Assembly: GCF_038957035.1 (NCBI RefSeq)
Contig: NZ_CP152412.1
Span: forward strand, 5,018,501-5,082,500
Length of the DNA: 64,000 nt
Source: Bradyrhizobium sp. B097
GTDB taxonomy: Bacteria; Pseudomonadota; Alphaproteobacteria; Rhizobiales; Xanthobacteraceae
Direction: 5' to 3'
Shown piece after piece: positions 61,777-64,000 of the stretch. The position numbers and the translations under genes were made by a program. A model generated the notes under the pieces. The model saw only the letters and a program-made list of their open reading frames with translations, was not told where the DNA came from and made no database searches. How positions within the stretch are numbered: the first letter of the stretch is position 1; every line of letters begins with the position of its first letter.

Positions 61777-61859
61777 GTAGGATGGGTAGAGCGCAGCGAA
61801 ACCCATCGATCTCACACGCGGACGGAATGATGGGTTTCGCTTCGCTCTACCCATCCTAC
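61777..61859. repeat. Dispersed inverted repeat, GTAGGATGGGTAGAGCG type
   Basis: Arms GTAGGATGGGTAGAGCGCAG and CTTCGCTCTACCCATCCTAC around a variable centre. It follows the LysR gene and has the same structure as the copies at 7371 and 59656. Confidence 0.9.
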
Positions 61860-61991
61860 AGGGTCCGCCCGTCGTGAGCGTTAACTCACCCTCCACCATG
61901 CCGGGAGGCTCGCGGCGGTAACCATAAGGCTTAACAGCGCGTCAACGCTCCCCCAACAAGTCTAACTGTTTCTAATGGGGGAGAATGGCCC

Positions 61992-62102
61992 GTGGACGCA
62001 TTTGCATTCGAATTCATGGGACTGGCGATGATTGCGCTGTGTCTCGTCGTGCTGGCGATGCCTGCGGCACGGCGGCCGTCGAAGAACATGCGCTACGAGT
62101 GA
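61992..62102 (+). CDS. Tiny membrane protein (36 residues)
   Basis: GTG at 61992 with a strong GGGGGAG site eight bases upstream begins a 36-residue frame, VDAFAFEFMGLAMIALCLVV then LAMPAARRPSKNMRYE. It has one transmembrane helix (about 8-24) and a basic tail, a common layout of small inner-membrane regulators. The short length makes it easy to miss. No family is known to me. Support is the ribosome binding site and the membrane-positive layout. Confidence 0.55.
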   Translation: MDAFAFEFMGLAMIALCLVVLAMPAARRPSKNMRYE

Positions 62103-62184
62103 CGCGCCCGATGCGGCGCGCGGATCGGTGTGTGGTCAACAGGCGCCCTGCTCGGACTGTCGTCGTCAACGAAGGGGATCGTTC

Positions 62185-62244
62185 ATGTTGGACCACGTCT
62201 CCATCACCGTATCCAACATACGCGCTGCCGAGCCCTTCTATGAC
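62185..62244 (+). pseudogene. N-terminal stub of a VOC/glyoxalase gene
   Basis: ATG at 62185 (with GAAGGGGATC upstream) starts MLDHVSITVSNIRAAEPFYD, the classical first strand and helix of a glyoxalase/VOC protein. After FYD the frame loses the family pattern and runs into Arg-rich sequence up to 62391. The adjoining DNA in another frame, starting at an ATG at 62240, encodes a hydrophobic 29-residue peptide (VGAISFVVLAPLYLVWFRLL). The gene appears truncated and joined to unrelated DNA. Whether the peptide is made is unknown. Confidence 0.6.
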
Positions 62245-62430
62245 GTGCCTCGTCGTCGGCGCGATCTCCTTCGTCGTGCTGGCGCCGCTCTATCTCGTCT
62301 GGTTCCGGCTGCTCGGCTGGATCGGCTGACGGTCGTCGCCGGAAGTATCGCGCCTGGGCGTCATCGAATAACGTTATGCTTGCCCTGATGAGTCCTGACG
62401 TGGGACGCAAGCCCAAGGAATTGACGACGC

Positions 62431-63648
62431 TTGAACGACACCGACGTCCAGCACGCCAACACATCCGCCGCGAGGCCAGCGCGCGCGCCGCTCGAAGTGC
62501 TGCTCATTTTCCTCAAGCTCGGCGTGACGTGCTTCGGTGGTCCGATCGCGCATATCGGTTATTTCCGCGACGAGTTCGTCACCCGCAGGCGCTGGCTTGA
62601 CGAGCAGGCCTATGCGGATCTGGCGGCGCTTTGCCAATTCCTGCCGGGGCCTGCGAGCAGCCAGGTCGGCTTTTCGCTTGGCCTGATGCGCGCTGGCTAT
62701 CTGGGCGCGCTGGCGGCCTGGACCGGCTTCACGCTGCCCTCGGCGATTGCGCTGGTGCTGTTTGCCTTCGGCGCCAGCGGACTGAGCGGCCCGGCCGGCG
62801 CAGGCCTGGTGCATGGCCTCAAGCTGGTCGCGGTGGCGATCGTAGCGCAGGCGGTCTGGGGCATGGCGCGCTCGCTTTGTCCGGACCGCGCGCGCGCATC
62901 GATTGCGACAGTCGCGGCACTCGTCATCCTCGCGAGCTCCTCGTCGATCGCGCAGATCGGCGCCATCGTGCTCGGCGCCATCGCCGGGCTGTGGTTTTGC
63001 CGCGCGCAAGCAGGCGACGGCGTCACGCACATTGCGATGCCGGTGTCGCGCCGCGTTGGCCTCTGCGCACTGATCCTGTTCCTTGCCCTGCTGGTCGGGT
63101 TGCCGCTGCTCGCCCGCGCATGGCCCGGCCTCGGCCTGTTCGAAGCCTTCTACCGCTCCGGCGCGCTGGTGTTCGGCGGCGGCCATGTCGTACTGCCGCT
63201 GCTGCGGGAAGCGGTGGTGACGCCGGGCTGGATCGGCGACGACGCGTTCCTGACCGGCTACGGCGCAGCACAAGCCGTGCCGGGCCCGCTGTTCACCTTC
63301 GCCGCCTATCTCGGCGCCGTGATCGGCGGCGTGCCGGGCGCGGTCACAGGCCTCGTCGGCATCTTCCTGCCGGGACTTCTCATCCTGCTCGCGGCGCTGC
63401 CGTTCTGGGATGGCTTCCGCAAACGGCCGGCGGCGCAAGCGATGATGCGCGGCGTCAACGCCGCCGTGGTCGGCATCCTCGGTGCGGCGCTCTACGACCC
63501 GGTCTGGACCAGCAGCGTGCACCGTCCGCTCGATTTCGGCATCGCGCTATCAGGCTTCGTCCTGCTCACGGCATGGAGCGCGCCGCCGCTCGTGGTGGTC
63601 GTCCTCAGCGCGGCGGCCGGTATCGCCACCGGCCTCCTGCAATCGTGA
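62431..63648 (+). CDS. chrA: Chromate transporter (CHR family)
   Basis: A 405-residue inner-membrane protein of the long CHR family with two homologous halves (each about six helices): the N-terminal half starts LKLGVTCFGGPIAHIGYFRDEFV, the second half has AFYRSGALVFGGGHVVLPLL. The motif FGGP near 35-40 and CQFLPGPASSQ are typical, and the second half repeats them as FGGGH and AQAVPGPLFTFAAYLG. It exports chromate from the cytoplasm or imports sulfate-like anions. TTG is the likely start, following CAAGGAATTG; no ATG is in frame nearby. Confidence 0.9.
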   Translation: MNDTDVQHANTSAARPARAPLEVLLIFLKLGVTCFGGPIAHIGYFRDEFVTRRRWLDEQAYADLAALCQFLPGPASSQVGFSLGLMRAGYLGALAAWTGFTLPSAIALVLFAFGASGLSGPAGAGLVHGLKLVAVAIVAQAVWGMARSLCPDRARASIATVAALVILASSSSIAQIGAIVLGAIAGLWFCRAQAGDGVTHIAMPVSRRVGLCALILFLALLVGLPLLARAWPGLGLFEAFYRSGALVFGGGHVVLPLLREAVVTPGWIGDDAFLTGYGAAQAVPGPLFTFAAYLGAVIGGVPGAVTGLVGIFLPGLLILLAALPFWDGFRKRPAAQAMMRGVNAAVVGILGAALYDPVWTSSVHRPLDFGIALSGFVLLTAWSAPPLVVVVLSAAAGIATGLLQS

Positions 63649-63718
63649 ACAGCCGCCCAGGCGCTCGGCCGGCCGGATTAAGAACGCCTTCATGCCTCGC
63701 CGCCATGATCGGGGGCGT

Positions 63719-64000
63719 ATGCTGAGCGTAGCCAACCAACCGGATCCGACCCGGGTTCCCATGCTGGACCTGCTGCGGCTGGCCGCGGTCGGGGCCGTGA
63801 TCCTGTACCATTACGGCTTCTGGGGCACCGCATCGCACGGCGTTCAGAAGGTGGCGTTGCCGTATCTCGCCCCGGTCGCGCAGTACGGCTTCCTCGGCGT
63901 CCCCGTGTTCTTCGCGATCTCTGGCTTCGTCATTGCCTATTCGGCCGAAGGCCGCACGCCGGTCGGTTTCGCGATCGCGCGCTTCAGCCGCATCTATCCG
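63719..64000 (+). CDS. Acyltransferase family 3 protein, partial
   Basis: The first 94 residues of a membrane acyltransferase; it runs off the window. RVPMLDLLRLAAVGAVILYHYGFWG contains the conserved R/H-rich first helix of the acyltransferase-3 family (OafA/NodX type), and VPVFFAISGFVIAYSAEGRTP is the family signature in the second helix. Such enzymes O-acetylate cell-surface polysaccharides or lipopolysaccharide. The ATG follows GGGGGCG. Full length normally is 350-400 residues. Confidence 0.88.
   Translation, partial: MLSVANQPDPTRVPMLDLLRLAAVGAVILYHYGFWGTASHGVQKVALPYLAPVAQYGFLGVPVFFAISGFVIAYSAEGRTPVGFAIARFSRIYP

Noticed and set aside
7371..61859. CRISPR array
   Set aside because: The repeats are scattered single inverted elements, not regularly spaced direct repeats, and no cas genes are present.
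1..64000. Integrated element, prophage or symbiosis island boundary
   Set aside because: No integrase, transposase, tRNA target or attachment repeat was seen, and gene composition looks uniform.

Overview
The window is high-GC alphaproteobacterial chromosome, most likely Bradyrhizobium or a close relative in the Nitrobacteraceae. Evidence: a eukaryotic-type glutamine synthetase II (glnII) behind a sigma-54-type promoter; a DUF2735 small protein; PilZ, DUF2336 and GrlR-family proteins; large NAD(P)-malic enzyme with a phosphotransacetylase tail; and many dispersed inverted-repeat elements of the kind common in that group. I see no rRNA, tRNA, CRISPR array, integrase, transposase or prophage. 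This is ordinary, densely packed chromosome with several small decayed loci.

Layout. 0.4-10 kb: a membrane-anchored Pro/Ala-rich protein, an L,D-transpeptidase lipoprotein, small secreted proteins, an SDR/FMN-reductase pair, a chemotaxis receptor, an acyl-CoA dehydrogenase, a nitroreductase and a PsiF-repeat protein. 10-14.3 kb: PilZ protein, AraC regulator, a DUF2336-PilZ-small protein operon, an MBL-fold hydrolase and an HU protein. 14.4-18.8 kb: remnant of a dienelactone hydrolase, glycerophosphodiester phosphodiesterase, hexapeptide transferase, ABC-F ATPase and DUF606 transporter. 19-24.2 kb: a secreted unknown followed by a periplasmic molybdenum hydroxylase (Tat-exported molybdopterin subunit, [2Fe-2S] subunit, diheme cytochrome c). 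24.2-26.7 kb: a minus-strand cluster with a tandem GrlR-domain protein, a ModA-like binding protein and a Sel1-repeat protein. 26.8-28.1 kb: glnII with promoter and terminator.

28.5-35.4 kb: many short genes (DUF2735, MliC-like, tyrosine phosphatase, SGNH hydrolase, SDR, a toxin-antitoxin pair with a frameshifted toxin, a second decayed GrlR copy, DUF2161 nuclease-like protein, monooxygenase-like, GNAT, thioesterase). 35.5-40.7 kb: a binding protein, an ArgE/DapE deacylase, and a divergent pair of a PNPOx-like protein and a MocR/PdxR-type regulator. 40.7-47 kb: envelope and secreted proteins (CreA, a large L,D-transpeptidase, glutathione peroxidase, polysaccharide deacetylase) and a DHFR-like reductase. 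47-51 kb: a probable catabolic locus with NTF2-like protein, alpha/beta hydrolase, LacI regulator and divergent MFS transporter sharing two similar operator-like sites. 51-64 kb: DoxX, malic enzyme, an unknown anchored 665-residue protein, aspS, selO, a quinone oxidoreductase with divergent LysR regulator, a tiny membrane protein, a truncated glyoxalase, a chromate transporter and the start of an acyltransferase.

No wholly new multi-gene system is evident. The best leads are the tandem GrlR protein and its decayed relative, the matched operator pair at the LacI/MFS divergence, the FAD-less molybdenum hydroxylase with its own diheme cytochrome, the in-frame 15-bp triplication of the glnII stop region, the terminator-like hairpin in the leader of the 665-residue protein, and the degenerate second domain in the large L,D-transpeptidase.
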